Of a DNA stretch of 18,350 nt, positions 1 to 7,563 are shown piece after piece. The first letter of the stretch is position 1. Every line of letters begins with the position of its first letter. The position numbers and the translations under genes were made by a program. This DNA comes from Victivallales bacterium. Lineage in GTDB: Bacteria > Verrucomicrobiota > Lentisphaeria > Victivallales > UBA1829. Where the stretch lies: positions 1 through 18,350 of the forward strand of contig JAEEQO010000034.1 of NCBI GenBank assembly GCA_016285335.1, given 5' to 3'. The notes under the pieces are model-generated. The model was not told the origin of the DNA. It was given only the letters and a program-made list of their open reading frames with translations, and did not search any database.

Positions 1-1921
1 TGCGGACGGAGAGGAGGGTCTGCTGGTATTCGTGGACGAGGCCGACGATGTGGACCAGCGGGCCGGTGACGCGCCCGGAGAGCATCTGGAAGGCGATGAG
101 CTTGCCGACGGTCAGCGTGCCGTCGAAGACCGCGAGCGCGCCGATCCAGATGATGGCGATGAACATGAGCTTTTCGATGAGGCCGGAGAGCGTCTTGGCG
201 GTGATGGAGATCTGCGCCACGCGGAAGTAGCGCGTGATCGCGAACGCCGCCGTGTCGTTCCACTTGCGCTGCTGCGTGGGCTCGAGCGCGAGGGACTTCA
301 CGGTGCGGATGCCGTGGATGGTCTCGACGAGCATCGCCTGGCGCTTGCCTTCCGCCATATACAGTTCTTCGAGGCGGTGCTGGAACGGCTTGATGAGGAC
401 CGCGATGACCACTGCCATCATGAAGGTGAAGAGCAGCACGACGCCGGTCAGGACCGGGCTGTAGATGAAGAGGAACGGCAGGAAGACCAGCAGCGAGAGG
501 AGTTCCAGCGCGGTGTAGAACAGGCTGCCGGACAGGAACGAACGGATGCGCTCGGTCTGCTGCATGTGCTTGATGAGCACGCCGGACGAGATGCGTTCGT
601 AGAAGTCGACCGGGAGGCTGAGCAGACGCGCGAACGTCTTCACGGCCAGGCGGATGTCGATGCGGTTCGTGGCGAAGAGCAGAAAGTACTTTTCAAGGTA
701 CTCCAGGATGGCGTTGATGCAGAGCATGATGGTCACGCCGATGCCGATGGTCTTCAGCGTGATGATGCCCTCGTTCACGAGCACCTTGTCCACGACGATC
801 TGGAAGAACAGCGGGACGACCAGGCCGATGGCGCTGATCGCCAGGATGGCGATGGCGACCTGAAGCAGGAGCGTCCTCTGGCGGAAGAATTCCGGGATGA
901 ACCAGCGGAGGCCGAACTTCTGGTTTTCGTCGACGATGGAGTAGTGCTTCTTCACGAGGACCACGCGGCCGGTGTACTTCTCCTCCCATTCGTCCTCGTT
1001 CACGAAGACGATGGTCGGGCGGTGCCCGTCGGCCGCGTAGGGATCCCAGACGGCGACCTGCTGCACGCGCTTCGGCTCTTCCGGGGCGGGCTCCTGTTCC
1101 TTCTGTTCCTCGGGCTCGGGATCGGCGCCGGGGACGACCTCGTCGGACTGCTTGATGAGGGATTCGGTCGTGAGTTTCGGCTGGTTGTCTTCCGCTTCGG
1201 GATGGGCGACGCTTTCCGGGACCTCGCGGACGCCGCAGAGGACCACGAAACGGCCGTCCTTCTTGATCGCCATGCAGGGGAACGCGGCTCCGATGTCCTT
1301 GAGCTTGCCCCACTTGACGCGGATTTCCTTCGTCTTGTATTCCAGGTCGTCGGCGATCTTGCCGATGAGGCGGATGGAGGGCTCGTCCTCGGAGATCGCG
1401 TACTCGTGCATCAGGCGGCCGACATCGGTGTCGTCGCCGTAGTGCTTCACGATGGAGGCGAGGCAGTAGAGCGAGGTCTGCTTGCCGTCGACCGAGCAGC
1501 CGCGCATTTCCATGCGGATGAAGACGGCCTTGCCGGACCAGGATTTCAGAAGCTGTTCCTTCTGGAGGAAGAGCATCTTGCCCTGCACCTTGGTGAGGGG
1601 ATCGAATACGGCGTAGCGTTCCTGCTGGACGCCGCCCTGAAGGAGCTTGCGGATGCCCAGATAGAGCACCCAGTTGCCGTTGTTGAGCTGAAGGAAGATG
1701 GGAGCGCCGAAGAAAGAGGCGAGTTCCTCGATGGTGACGTCGCCGCGGCTTTCAGGCGCAAGCCGTAACTTGTTTGCGAGCTTCAGACAGAGTTCCAGGG
1801 AGTCCTCGACGCTTTCGAGCGGAGCCAGGAAGGCGTTCAAGTCGCCTGCCTGGGGCATCATCTTGATGATTTCCTGGAAACACAGCAGAAGGGAGTTTCT
1901 GTTGTTTGGATTTTGGCTCAT
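1..1921 (-). CDS. Type I secretion-style ABC exporter with two degenerate C39-like domains (5' part)
   Basis: This is the first 640 residues of an ABC exporter whose nucleotide-binding domain lies beyond the left edge. The start ATG (1919-1921) has GGAA about 7 nt upstream and a strong promoter. Residues ~10-136 resemble a C39 peptidase-like fold, ending in an FDP motif (106-108) and a WSGKAV segment. Residues ~137-325 resemble a second one: the segment at 150-162 aligns with the C39 active-site helix but the catalytic Cys position appears to be Thr, and the His position reads Arg in GRFVVL (223-228). An acidic, Pro/Glu-rich insert (~237-288) splits the second domain. The membrane domain starts near 350 (IAILAISAIGLVVPLFF) and holds several hydrophobic segments. 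Like HlyB, such exporters use a dead C39-like domain to recruit unfolded substrate without cutting it. Substrate and adaptor partners are not visible. The family is clear; the double-domain reading is inference. Confidence 0.88.
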   Translation of the reverse strand, partial: MSQNPNNRNSLLLCFQEIIKMMPQAGDLNAFLAPLESVEDSLELCLKLANKLRLAPESRGDVTIEELASFFGAPIFLQLNNGNWVLYLGIRKLLQGGVQQERYAVFDPLTKVQGKMLFLQKEQLLKSWSGKAVFIRMEMRGCSVDGKQTSLYCLASIVKHYGDDTDVGRLMHEYAISEDEPSIRLIGKIADDLEYKTKEIRVKWGKLKDIGAAFPCMAIKKDGRFVVLCGVREVPESVAHPEAEDNQPKLTTESLIKQSDEVVPGADPEPEEQKEQEPAPEEPKRVQQVAVWDPYAADGHRPTIVFVNEDEWEEKYTGRVVLVKKHYSIVDENQKFGLRWFIPEFFRQRTLLLQVAIAILAISAIGLVVPLFFQIVVDKVLVNEGIITLKTIGIGVTIMLCINAILEYLEKYFLLFATNRIDIRLAVKTFARLLSLPVDFYERISSGVLIKHMQQTERIRSFLSGSLFYTALELLSLLVFLPFLFIYSPVLTGVVLLFTFMMAVVIAVLIKPFQHRLEELYMAEGKRQAMLVETIHGIRTVKSLALEPTQQRKWNDTAAFAITRYFRVAQISITAKTLSGLIEKLMFIAIIWIGALAVFDGTLTVGKLIAFQMLSGRVTGPLVHIVGLVHEYQQTLLSVR

Positions 1922-1975
1922 GAGTTTTCCATATTGTGTTTAGTACGTACAAAAAAATGGCTCCGAATGGCCTCT

Positions 1976-2004
1976 AATATAGCATCATTATGCGGGCTTG
2001 TCAA
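1976..2004 (-). promoter_or_regulatory. Sigma-70-type promoter of the ABC exporter
   Basis: On the minus strand, TTGACA (1999-2004) and TATATT (1976-1981) are separated by exactly 17 nt, a near-consensus housekeeping promoter. Transcription would start near 1970, giving a leader of about 50 nt before the ATG at 1921. Confidence 0.75.
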
Positions 2005-2077
2005 GGCGGCGGAAAGAAAGAAAATCCATAATTCTTTAAAAAGACGCTTCGACCGGAGAAAAGACGGGGATAAAGAA

Positions 2078-2106
2078 CGCTCCTCCGAACGGGTGCCGGA
2101 GGAGCG
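2078..2106 (-). terminator. Hairpin terminator after the NfeD-like gene
   Basis: A 10-bp perfect GC-rich stem (2078-2087 with 2097-2106, loop 9 nt) is followed on the minus strand by TTCTTTAT. It lies about 30 nt past the stop codon of the NfeD-like gene and before the exporter promoter, so it plausibly ends the four-gene run. The T-tract is imperfect. Confidence 0.6.
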
Positions 2107-2137
2107 GAAAAAGGAAATGACCGGGAAATGAGGAGGG

Positions 2138-2719
2138 TCAGATCGGCTTCACCGTGAAGATCTCGGCTTCAAGGCCGGTCGTGACCACGGGGTCGCCTTT
2201 GGCAAGCGCGACGTCCGAACGCGCCGTGATCTCGCGCGTGGAGTCGCCGAGGTCGAGCACGACTTTGCCGCGTCCGCCCGCCGGAATGGCGAGGTACACG
2301 GTGCCCTTCTTGCCGACGAGCGAGGCGTTCGCGCGGGTGCCGTTCTGCTGAAGCTTCAGGATGGACATGATGAGGTAGGCGGTGATCGCCATGGTCACGA
2401 GGCCGCACCCGACGGCGACGGCAAGGCCGACCCAGCCGCGGTCGCCGAACACGACGCCGCCCCAGCCGAACATGGCGATGAACGCCAGGATGGACCGGAA
2501 CGAGATCAGTTTGAAGTCGAAAATGCCGGAATCGGGGTGGACGATGTCGATCTCGCCGTCCATGTCGACGTCGACGTCGGCGGATTCCGCGCCGCCCATT
2601 CCGAAGAGCGCCGCGATGGCGGTGATGGCGAAGATGACGGACCCGCCGATGGCGAATCCCCAGTAGACGGACATGATGCCGCCTCCGTTCACAAACTCGT
2701 TGATGCCTGCAATGATCAT
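2138..2719 (-). CDS. NfeD-like membrane protein with C-terminal OB-fold
   Basis: This 193-residue protein has three hydrophobic segments (about 16-41, 74-92 and 95-121) and a soluble C-terminal part (about 130-193) with the layout of the NfeD OB-fold (VGKKGTVYLAIPAGGRGKV). An Asp-rich loop (46-64) separates the first two membrane segments. The start at 2719 is fixed by GGAGGT placed 4 nt before the ATG; an internal Met at residue 16 lacks such a site. NfeD-family proteins usually work with SPFH/flotillin membrane-domain proteins or ClpP-like proteases. No flotillin gene is in the window, but an S41 protease lies three genes upstream in the same run. The gene follows proC by 72 nt and is probably last in its operon. 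Family assignment is fairly secure; the specific role is unknown. Confidence 0.78.
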   Translation of the reverse strand: MIIAGINEFVNGGGIMSVYWGFAIGGSVIFAITAIAALFGMGGAESADVDVDMDGEIDIVHPDSGIFDFKLISFRSILAFIAMFGWGGVVFGDRGWVGLAVAVGCGLVTMAITAYLIMSILKLQQNGTRANASLVGKKGTVYLAIPAGGRGKVVLDLGDSTREITARSDVALAKGDPVVTTGLEAEIFTVKPI

Positions 2720-2791
2720 GAAAACCTCCTTGTCTCCCCTCGAAAAGGGTGGTTTGTTTTGAAAACTGTACTGTTGCTTTTTACCAAAGCC

Positions 2792-3598
2792 TTACTTTTT
2801 TCCGAGCTCGGCGGAACGTTCCGCCGCCGCGATCACGCAGTTTTCCACGATGCCGCGGAATCCGGCGACGTCGAGCACGTGGATGCCGCGCGCCGTGGTG
2901 CCGTTCGGCGTGATGACGGCGTTGCGGAGCGCGGAGATCGCCTGCGGGGCGCGCTTGCACATCTCCGCTGTGCCGAGCACGGTCTGGATGGCGGATTCGA
3001 CGGCGAGGTCGCGCGGGAGGCCGCAGTAGACGCCGCCTTCGGCGAGGCCGAGGATGAACTCCATCACGAACGCGGGGCCGCTGCCGCTCAGGCCGGTGAC
3101 GGCGTCAAGCAGAGCCTCCGGGACTTCGCGGACGAGCCCGAAGCTGGACAGGATCTTTTCGGCGCAGGCGCGGTCGGCCGCGGTGGCTTTCGGCGAAAGC
3201 GTGAAGCAGGTCATGCCCTGCTGGACGAGCGCGGGCGTATTCGGCATCACGCGGACGATGCGGTCCGTGGCGGCGAGCCTGGCGAGGGATTCGAGCTTCA
3301 GCCCCGCCACGATGGAGACCAGGAGCTTGCCTTTGAGCGCGGACCCGGCCTCCTTGAGCGCGACCGGTGCGACCTGCGGCTTTACGGCGAGCAGGACGGT
3401 CGAAGCGTCCTTCAGGGCGTCGGCGAGCGTCTTTGCGGTCTTGCAGCCGGTGGCGGCGGTGAACTTCTCCGCCGCGGCGGGGCTCACGTCGTATGCGAGG
3501 ATGGAGGCGGCGGGGACGCCATTGGAAACGAGGGAAACGGTGATCGCGGTCGCCATTTTGCCGGCGCCGATGACTGCGATTCTGTCTGACTTTTTCAT
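2792..3598 (-). CDS. proC: Pyrroline-5-carboxylate reductase
   Basis: This enzyme catalyses the last step of proline synthesis: NAD(P)H-dependent reduction of 1-pyrroline-5-carboxylate to L-proline in the cytoplasm. The 268-residue length is normal for the family. Visible motifs are the Rossmann nucleotide-binding start (IAVIGAGKMA, 7-16), LLAVKPQ (69-75), VRVMPNTPALV (115-125) and GLSGSGPAF (169-177), followed by the C-terminal dimerisation domain. The conserved late motif usually seen as TSPGGTT reads TPNGTT here (230-235), a modest departure. The start at 3598 was chosen because it directly precedes the Rossmann fold and has GGAG about 9 nt upstream; a longer upstream reading would run into the preceding gene. 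It begins only 20 nt after the lipoprotein gene, so it is likely cotranscribed with it. Confidence 0.95.
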   Translation of the reverse strand: MKKSDRIAVIGAGKMATAITVSLVSNGVPAASILAYDVSPAAAEKFTAATGCKTAKTLADALKDASTVLLAVKPQVAPVALKEAGSALKGKLLVSIVAGLKLESLARLAATDRIVRVMPNTPALVQQGMTCFTLSPKATAADRACAEKILSSFGLVREVPEALLDAVTGLSGSGPAFVMEFILGLAEGGVYCGLPRDLAVESAIQTVLGTAEMCKRAPQAISALRNAVITPNGTTARGIHVLDVAGFRGIVENCVIAAAERSAELGKK

Positions 3599-3618
3599 GC
3601 TGTGCTGCTCCGAAAATG

Positions 3619-4197
3619 TTAAAGGACGAGGATGTCCGAGACGACGTCTCTGGTGAAGATGATGCGCTTGCCGACCAGGTACTCCGTCCAGTAGCACCAG
3701 GTGTCAAGGCGCGGCGACGGGGTGCGGAAGGCGCACGGCGGGCCGAACGCGAGCTCGACTTCCTGCCGGGTCATGCCCTTTTCCACGATGCCGGCCTTCA
3801 GCTTCTCGACCGTGAGCGGGTGGATGCCGACGGTGAGGTCGGATTCGCTCTTCGTGGAGAACAGCTCGCGCAGGTAGTCCTCGGCGGACATCATGCGGTA
3901 TTCGTCGGAGAACTTGATGCGGAATTTTTTCCCGGTTCCGACCGCGGTGAAACAGATCTCGCGGTCGGTGGCGGAGGTGATGTCGACCTCGGTGCCGAAC
4001 GGGAGGATGTCGCCGTCGGCCCTGAGCATGTTCAGGGTGTCCATCTTCTCCGGGTTCGTGTACCAGAGATTGTAGCGGGTATAGATCGGGGCCTGTTCCG
4101 GCGACTGAAGCACCTCGGACACGATCATTTTGTGCGCGCAGCCGGTGAGGAAGAAGGCTGCGGCGAGGAAAAGGAGGATGCGGCGGCAGAGTGTCAT
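3619..4197 (-). CDS. Lipoprotein with BamE/SmpA-like C-terminal motif
   Basis: This 192-residue protein carries a lipoprotein signal peptide: positively charged MTLCRR, a hydrophobic stretch, then the lipobox LTGC with the acylated Cys at position 20. Near the C-terminus, GMTRQEVELAFGPP (141-154) matches the signature of SmpA/BamE-type domains, whose founding member is an accessory lipoprotein of the outer-membrane beta-barrel assembly machine. The middle part (~40-130) is not recognised. The gene starts 4 nt after the stop of the S41 protease, which implies translational coupling, and proC follows 20 nt later. It may be an outer-membrane-facing partner of the protease, as small lipoproteins are for Prc-type proteases elsewhere (for example NlpI), but that is inference. 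The domain may equally belong to a generic SmpA-like lipoprotein with no link to BAM. Confidence 0.75.
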   Translation of the reverse strand: MTLCRRILLFLAAAFFLTGCAHKMIVSEVLQSPEQAPIYTRYNLWYTNPEKMDTLNMLRADGDILPFGTEVDITSATDREICFTAVGTGKKFRIKFSDEYRMMSAEDYLRELFSTKSESDLTVGIHPLTVEKLKAGIVEKGMTRQEVELAFGPPCAFRTPSPRLDTWCYWTEYLVGKRIIFTRDVVSDILVL

Positions 4198-4201
4198 GAG
4201 A

Positions 4202-5527
4202 TCATTTCCTTGCGTTGGAATTGTTGTCGGTTGCGGGGGCGGAACCCTTCACGGATTCCAGGACCGAGGCGCTGCGGAGGATTTCCACGGCGCGTTCCAG
4301 CTGGACGTCGCGGACGCTGTCGGCGACGCCGGGGTCGATCACGCCGGGATAGTCGTTCAGCTGGGCGTAGAACGCCTGCGCTTTCTGGGGCGGGATCTCG
4401 ACGGTGATGTCGGGCTGGAGGCCTTTGCCGTGGATGGGCGTGTGCGAGGGCGTGAAGTAGTGCGCCACGGTGATGCGGAGCGCGCCCAGGTCGCCGATCG
4501 GCATGATGTTCTGCGCGGATCCTTTGCCGAATGTCTTTTCGCCGAGCACGACCACGCGCTTCATGTCGCGCAGGGCGGAGGCGGAGAGCTCGGATGCGCT
4601 CGCGGAATTGCCGTTCACGAGCAGGATCAGCGGCAGATTGTAGTATTTCATGCAGTTTACGGTCTTGTAGGTCTGGTTCTTGGAGGGGTCGCGCCATTCG
4701 AGCGTGACAAGCGTCTGGTCCTCCTTCACGAACCGGCTGCACACGGCGACCGCGCTGTCCACGATGCCGCCCGGGTTGTTCCGGAGGTCGATGATGAGCG
4801 AGGTCATGCCCTCGGCGGAAAGCTTGGAGAGCGCCGTGTCGAGGCGGCCGGGGGTGTCCTGTGCGAACTGGAGGATGCGGAGATAGCCGATGCCGCCGCT
4901 GTCCGGGATGATGTGTGCGCCGACCACGCTCGGGACTTCCACGGTGCCGCGGACCACGTGCATGGAGAGTTCGTCCTTCACGCCAGCCCGGCGGACGGCG
5001 AGCTCGACCGTGGTGCCGATGTCGCCGCGGAGCATGCCGATGCAGTCGGAGAGCTTGAGCTTGTTCAGGTCTTTGCCGTCGATCTTCACGATCACGTCGC
5101 CGGCCTTGATCCCGGCCTTGTCGGCGGGTCCGTCCTCGGTCACGCTGACGACCTCCAGCAGGCCGTTTTTCGTGGAGAGCGTGACGCCGATGCCGCCGAA
5201 CTGCGCGGAGAAATCCTTCTGCGTCTCCTCGTACGACTGCGGCGTCTCGAAGTTGCTGAACCGGTCGAGGTCCTGCATCACGCCGCGGAGCGCGGAGCGG
5301 AACATGTCGCGGTAGCTCGTCTTGCTGCCGTCCACGTAGTGCGTCCGGAGCAGCGAGAGCCCGTACAGGAATGTGATCATTTCCTTGCAGGCGTCGTCGT
5401 CCAGCCGGATCTCGGGCAGTTGCTGCGGGGACTGCGTCTGCGCGGGCTGCGGCGCCGCGTCGTCCGCATGCGCGAAAAATCCGGCCGTCAGGGCCAGAAG
5501 GATCAGAAATGTCTGAAATCGTTTCAT
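4202..5527 (-). CDS. S41 family C-terminal processing protease (CtpA/Prc type)
   Basis: This is a periplasmic serine protease of 441 residues that would cleave near the C-termini of envelope proteins. An N-terminal signal peptide (MKRF, hydrophobic stretch, then FAHA at about 18-21) directs export. A PDZ domain spans about 110-180 (GGIGVTL, then GIKAGDVIVKIDG). The S41 core follows, with IIDLRNNPGG (245-254), the SASASE motif (308-313) and TFGKGSAQ (332-339). The likely catalytic dyad is Ser310/Lys335; their spacing of 25 equals that of E. coli Prc (Ser430/Lys455). The start at 5527 is preferred because the signal peptide begins there and GAGG lies about 8 nt upstream; two further in-frame ATGs upstream would add a non-signal extension. 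It has its own promoter and heads a four-gene run. Confidence 0.93.
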   Translation of the reverse strand: MKRFQTFLILLALTAGFFAHADDAAPQPAQTQSPQQLPEIRLDDDACKEMITFLYGLSLLRTHYVDGSKTSYRDMFRSALRGVMQDLDRFSNFETPQSYEETQKDFSAQFGGIGVTLSTKNGLLEVVSVTEDGPADKAGIKAGDVIVKIDGKDLNKLKLSDCIGMLRGDIGTTVELAVRRAGVKDELSMHVVRGTVEVPSVVGAHIIPDSGGIGYLRILQFAQDTPGRLDTALSKLSAEGMTSLIIDLRNNPGGIVDSAVAVCSRFVKEDQTLVTLEWRDPSKNQTYKTVNCMKYYNLPLILLVNGNSASASELSASALRDMKRVVVLGEKTFGKGSAQNIMPIGDLGALRITVAHYFTPSHTPIHGKGLQPDITVEIPPQKAQAFYAQLNDYPGVIDPGVADSVRDVQLERAVEILRSASVLESVKGSAPATDNNSNARK

Positions 5528-5566
5528 GAGTGTGCCTCGTGTCATCGATAAAAACCGTCTCACAAT

Positions 5567-5595
5567 AATCTAATGCCTTATGCCCGGACTTTCAA
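5567..5595 (-). promoter_or_regulatory. Sigma-70-type promoter of the S41 protease operon
   Basis: On the minus strand, TTGAAA (5590-5595) and TAGATT (5567-5572) are spaced by 17 nt. Transcription would begin near 5560, about 33 nt before the ATG at 5527. It is the only good promoter seen for the protease, lipoprotein, proC and NfeD-like genes. Confidence 0.6.
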
Positions 5596-5600
5596 ATCGT

Positions 5601-5628
5601 TTTTACAAAAAAACGAAGTCTTTTTGAC
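5601..5628 (-). terminator. Weak AT-rich hairpin with T-tract after the MATE gene
   Basis: On the minus strand AAAAAGAC, a 3-nt loop and GTTTTTTT can form a weak stem with one GU pair, ending in a run of T. It lies about 140 nt past the MATE stop codon and just upstream of the next promoter. The stem is almost all A-T, so it may not act alone. Confidence 0.3.
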
Positions 5629-5670
5629 CTGAATGCGCCGGAAGATGCGGAAAGTCGGCGCGGACCGGCC

Positions 5671-5777
5671 GGAGAAGGACGGCAAATGGGCGGAAACGGA
5701 GGGCAGAGGGGCTGTGCGGATGAAAGCCGGACGACCGGGAAAGGCAGGGGCGGAAACGTGCGCCTCAGGCACGTTTC
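5671..5777 (-). promoter_or_regulatory. Stop-codon hairpin followed by a C-rich, G-poor stretch (possible Rho-dependent end)
   Basis: A perfect 9-bp stem (5753-5761 with 5769-5777, 7-nt loop) holds the MATE stop codon (5765-5767) in its loop and has no T-tract after it. The next 80 nt of the transcript (5750 down to 5671) contain 40 C but only 13 G, a composition typical of Rho loading sites. Rho-dependent termination is inferred, not shown. Confidence 0.35.
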
Positions 5778-7312
5778 GAAAACAGGCGGAATTTGTGCGG
5801 CGGCGGGATCTCTTCCGCTACGCCGTCGGCAGGGAAGCGCCGGGTGAGGCGGCGTGCCAGGATCAGCGCGATCGTGCCCGCCAGCACGTCGGAGCCCATC
5901 TGCGTGGAGAGAAGCAGCGTCAGAGAGGTGCTTTCGTTGCCCGTGAGCTTGAAGAAGAGCAGGACCAGCAGCGAAAGCGGCACCAGGAACCCGAGGATGC
6001 GCATGACGTTCAGCAGGGCTGCCGCAAGCGGGCGGCCGCATCCGGTGAAGAAGAACCCGGAGAAGCGGTGGATTTCCAGGAACGCGAATCCCCACGGCAG
6101 GATGCGCAGCGCAAACTCCATGACGGCGCGCATTTCGACCTTGTCCACGTCGGACAGGAACTTGGCGGCGATCTGCGGCGCGAAAAGGAAGAACAGCACC
6201 GACATGGTCATCAGGTAGAAGAACGCGAAGCGCATGGCGAAGCGGCGGCAGCCGTTGATGCGGCTGTAGAGGCGCGCGCCGTAGTTCTGCCCGATCATCG
6301 GCATCAGGGACACGCCGAGCGACATCGGGAAGAAGAACGCGATCACCTGGACGCGCTGCGCCGCCGTGATCGCGCCGATCACCACGTCGCCGAAATGCGA
6401 CGTGATCCACGTCATGATGAACTGCCCGATCGGCAGCATCAGCGAACCGAGGCATGCCGGGATCGCGAACGAGATGATGCGTTTCCACAGGCTCGTCAGT
6501 TTCGGGAACCGGATGATGCGGAACCGGATCAGATGGTGTTTTCTCCAGAGGATCCCCAGCACCGGGGTCGTGCCGATGATCTGCGCCATCACGGTCGCCC
6601 ACGCCGCGCCAACGACGCCCAGCCCGAACCCGAGCGGAATGCCGCAGACTTCCTTTTTGAACATGAACACCGGGTCGAGGAGCGCGTTGGACGCCAGGCC
6701 GAGCACCATCGTGGCGCTCGCCATCTTCGAATCGTTGGCGGTCACGAGCAGGCCGTTCCCGCTCATGCCGAGCGCGGAGGTCACGCATGCCCAGAACCAG
6801 ATGTCCATGTAGGACGTGGCAAGTCGCGTCGCCTCGGGCGAAGCGTGCATCACGCTGCGGTACACGGCACGCGTGACGAGCGGGCCGATGATGGCGAACG
6901 ACAGGGAGACGAGCGTGATCAGGAAAAGGCCCGTGCTCACGAGCTGTTCCGCGCGCCAGCGTTTGTTGCCGCCGAGCGACTGCGCCGTCGTGGTCATCAC
7001 GCCGGCGGAAAGCCCGTGGAAGAAGCACCCGCAGATCATCACGAGCGGCGCGGTCAGGCCGATGGCGGCCATCGGAGCATCGCCGTTCAGCTGCCCCACG
7101 AAATACGCGTCGACCAGGTTGTACCCGCTGATCGTCAGCGTGCCGGGCAGCATCACCAGCGCGGTGCGCAGCATCGTGCCGGCGATCGGGCCCTTCGTGT
7201 AGGTATTGTTTTCGCCCTTCCGGCCGCGGATCAGTCCGGCGAGACGCTTCAGGGAAGACATCGGGCCGCGGCGTTTCGCGGGAGTGGCGGATTGCTGTTG
7301 TGCGGACGACAT
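5765..7312 (-). CDS. MATE family efflux transporter
   Basis: This inner-membrane protein of 515 residues has about twelve hydrophobic segments and the MATE layout. Exporters of this family use a Na+ or H+ gradient to expel drugs, dyes or metabolites. The first membrane helix region (LPGTLTISGYNLVDAYFVGQL) and the following AAIGLTAPL are typical of the family, and the internal repeat begins near LPIGQFIMTWITSHFG. The start is uncertain. ATG at 7312 (MSSAQQQ) and ATG at 7261 (MSSLKRL) both lie downstream of the promoter, and neither has a clear ribosome-binding site. An upstream TTG (7396) is inside the promoter and was rejected. A basic N-terminal tail of about 30-40 residues precedes the first helix. 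The substrate cannot be inferred. The gene appears monocistronic and is divergent from the sugar importer. Confidence 0.92.
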   Translation of the reverse strand: MSSAQQQSATPAKRRGPMSSLKRLAGLIRGRKGENNTYTKGPIAGTMLRTALVMLPGTLTISGYNLVDAYFVGQLNGDAPMAAIGLTAPLVMICGCFFHGLSAGVMTTTAQSLGGNKRWRAEQLVSTGLFLITLVSLSFAIIGPLVTRAVYRSVMHASPEATRLATSYMDIWFWACVTSALGMSGNGLLVTANDSKMASATMVLGLASNALLDPVFMFKKEVCGIPLGFGLGVVGAAWATVMAQIIGTTPVLGILWRKHHLIRFRIIRFPKLTSLWKRIISFAIPACLGSLMLPIGQFIMTWITSHFGDVVIGAITAAQRVQVIAFFFPMSLGVSLMPMIGQNYGARLYSRINGCRRFAMRFAFFYLMTMSVLFFLFAPQIAAKFLSDVDKVEMRAVMEFALRILPWGFAFLEIHRFSGFFFTGCGRPLAAALLNVMRILGFLVPLSLLVLLFFKLTGNESTSLTLLLSTQMGSDVLAGTIALILARRLTRRFPADGVAEEIPPPHKFRLFSKRA

Positions 7313-7368
7313 CGGAAAAAAAGAGGAAAAGCTTGAAAAGGAAAGTGCCGGAAAAAGTTTGAACATAT

Positions 7369-7396
7369 AATATACACTAAATCTCTCATTTTTCAA
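7369..7396 (-). promoter_or_regulatory. Sigma-70-type promoter of the MATE gene
   Basis: On the minus strand, TTGAAA (7391-7396) and TATATT (7369-7374) are spaced by 16 nt; an overlapping TATTAT gives 18 nt. Transcription would begin near 7362, so the protein must start at or after 7312, with a leader of about 50 nt. Confidence 0.6.
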
Positions 7397-7563
7397 GTGT
7401 TTCTCTGCTCGGCGCCCAGTGTTTGTCCGAAAAAATGCAGCCTTTACGCCACGCGTCCCGATGCCGGCGCGTATAACGTTTCAAACCGGATGAATTCGTG
7501 GGGCGGCGGCGGGAGTGTCCGCGTTAATCTTACGTTAATTCGGCTTTTTTTCACGGGAGAGGC
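7397..7563. other. Divergent intergenic region between the MATE gene and the sugar importer
   Basis: The 361-base gap 7313-7673 holds the leaders and promoters of two divergent transcripts. The central part, 7397-7563, contains no convincing ORF or RNA gene. What it shows is a weak inverted repeat, ACGCG/CGCGT (7451-7455 and 7468-7472), an AACGTT palindrome near 7476-7481, and the CGTTAAT direct repeats listed separately. No local regulator gene is present to assign these to. Confidence 0.5.
7522..7539 (+). promoter_or_regulatory. Tandem CGTTAAT repeat, candidate response-regulator site
   Basis: CGTTAAT occurs at 7522-7528 and again at 7533-7539, so the 7-bp units repeat with an 11-bp period, one helical turn. 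This is the geometry bound by OmpR/PhoB-family regulators as head-to-tail dimers. The site ends 24 nt before the -35 element of the sugar importer, a position suited to activation. The regulator is unknown. Confidence 0.4.

Noticed and set aside
32..1768. Long plus-strand ORF (578 codons) opposite the ABC exporter
   Set aside because: Its translation is dominated by Asp, Glu, Arg, His and Val with no domain, as expected opposite a GC-rich gene. The minus strand encodes a clear exporter with a promoter and start site.
3599..3697. proC starting upstream at 3697
   Set aside because: The extra 33 residues overlap the end of the lipoprotein gene, have no family similarity and precede a well-placed ATG with a ribosome-binding site at 3598.
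5633..7336. Plus-strand ORF (567 codons) opposite the MATE gene
   Set aside because: It is a low-complexity charged antisense reading. The minus strand has a normal MATE membrane protein.
7313..7396. N-terminal extension of the MATE protein from a TTG at 7396
   Set aside because: The codons for this extension coincide with the -35/-10 elements, so they would not be in the transcript.
7451..7472. ACGCG/CGCGT inverted repeat as an operator
   Set aside because: Only five base pairs with a 12-nt gap in GC-rich DNA; not distinguishable from chance.
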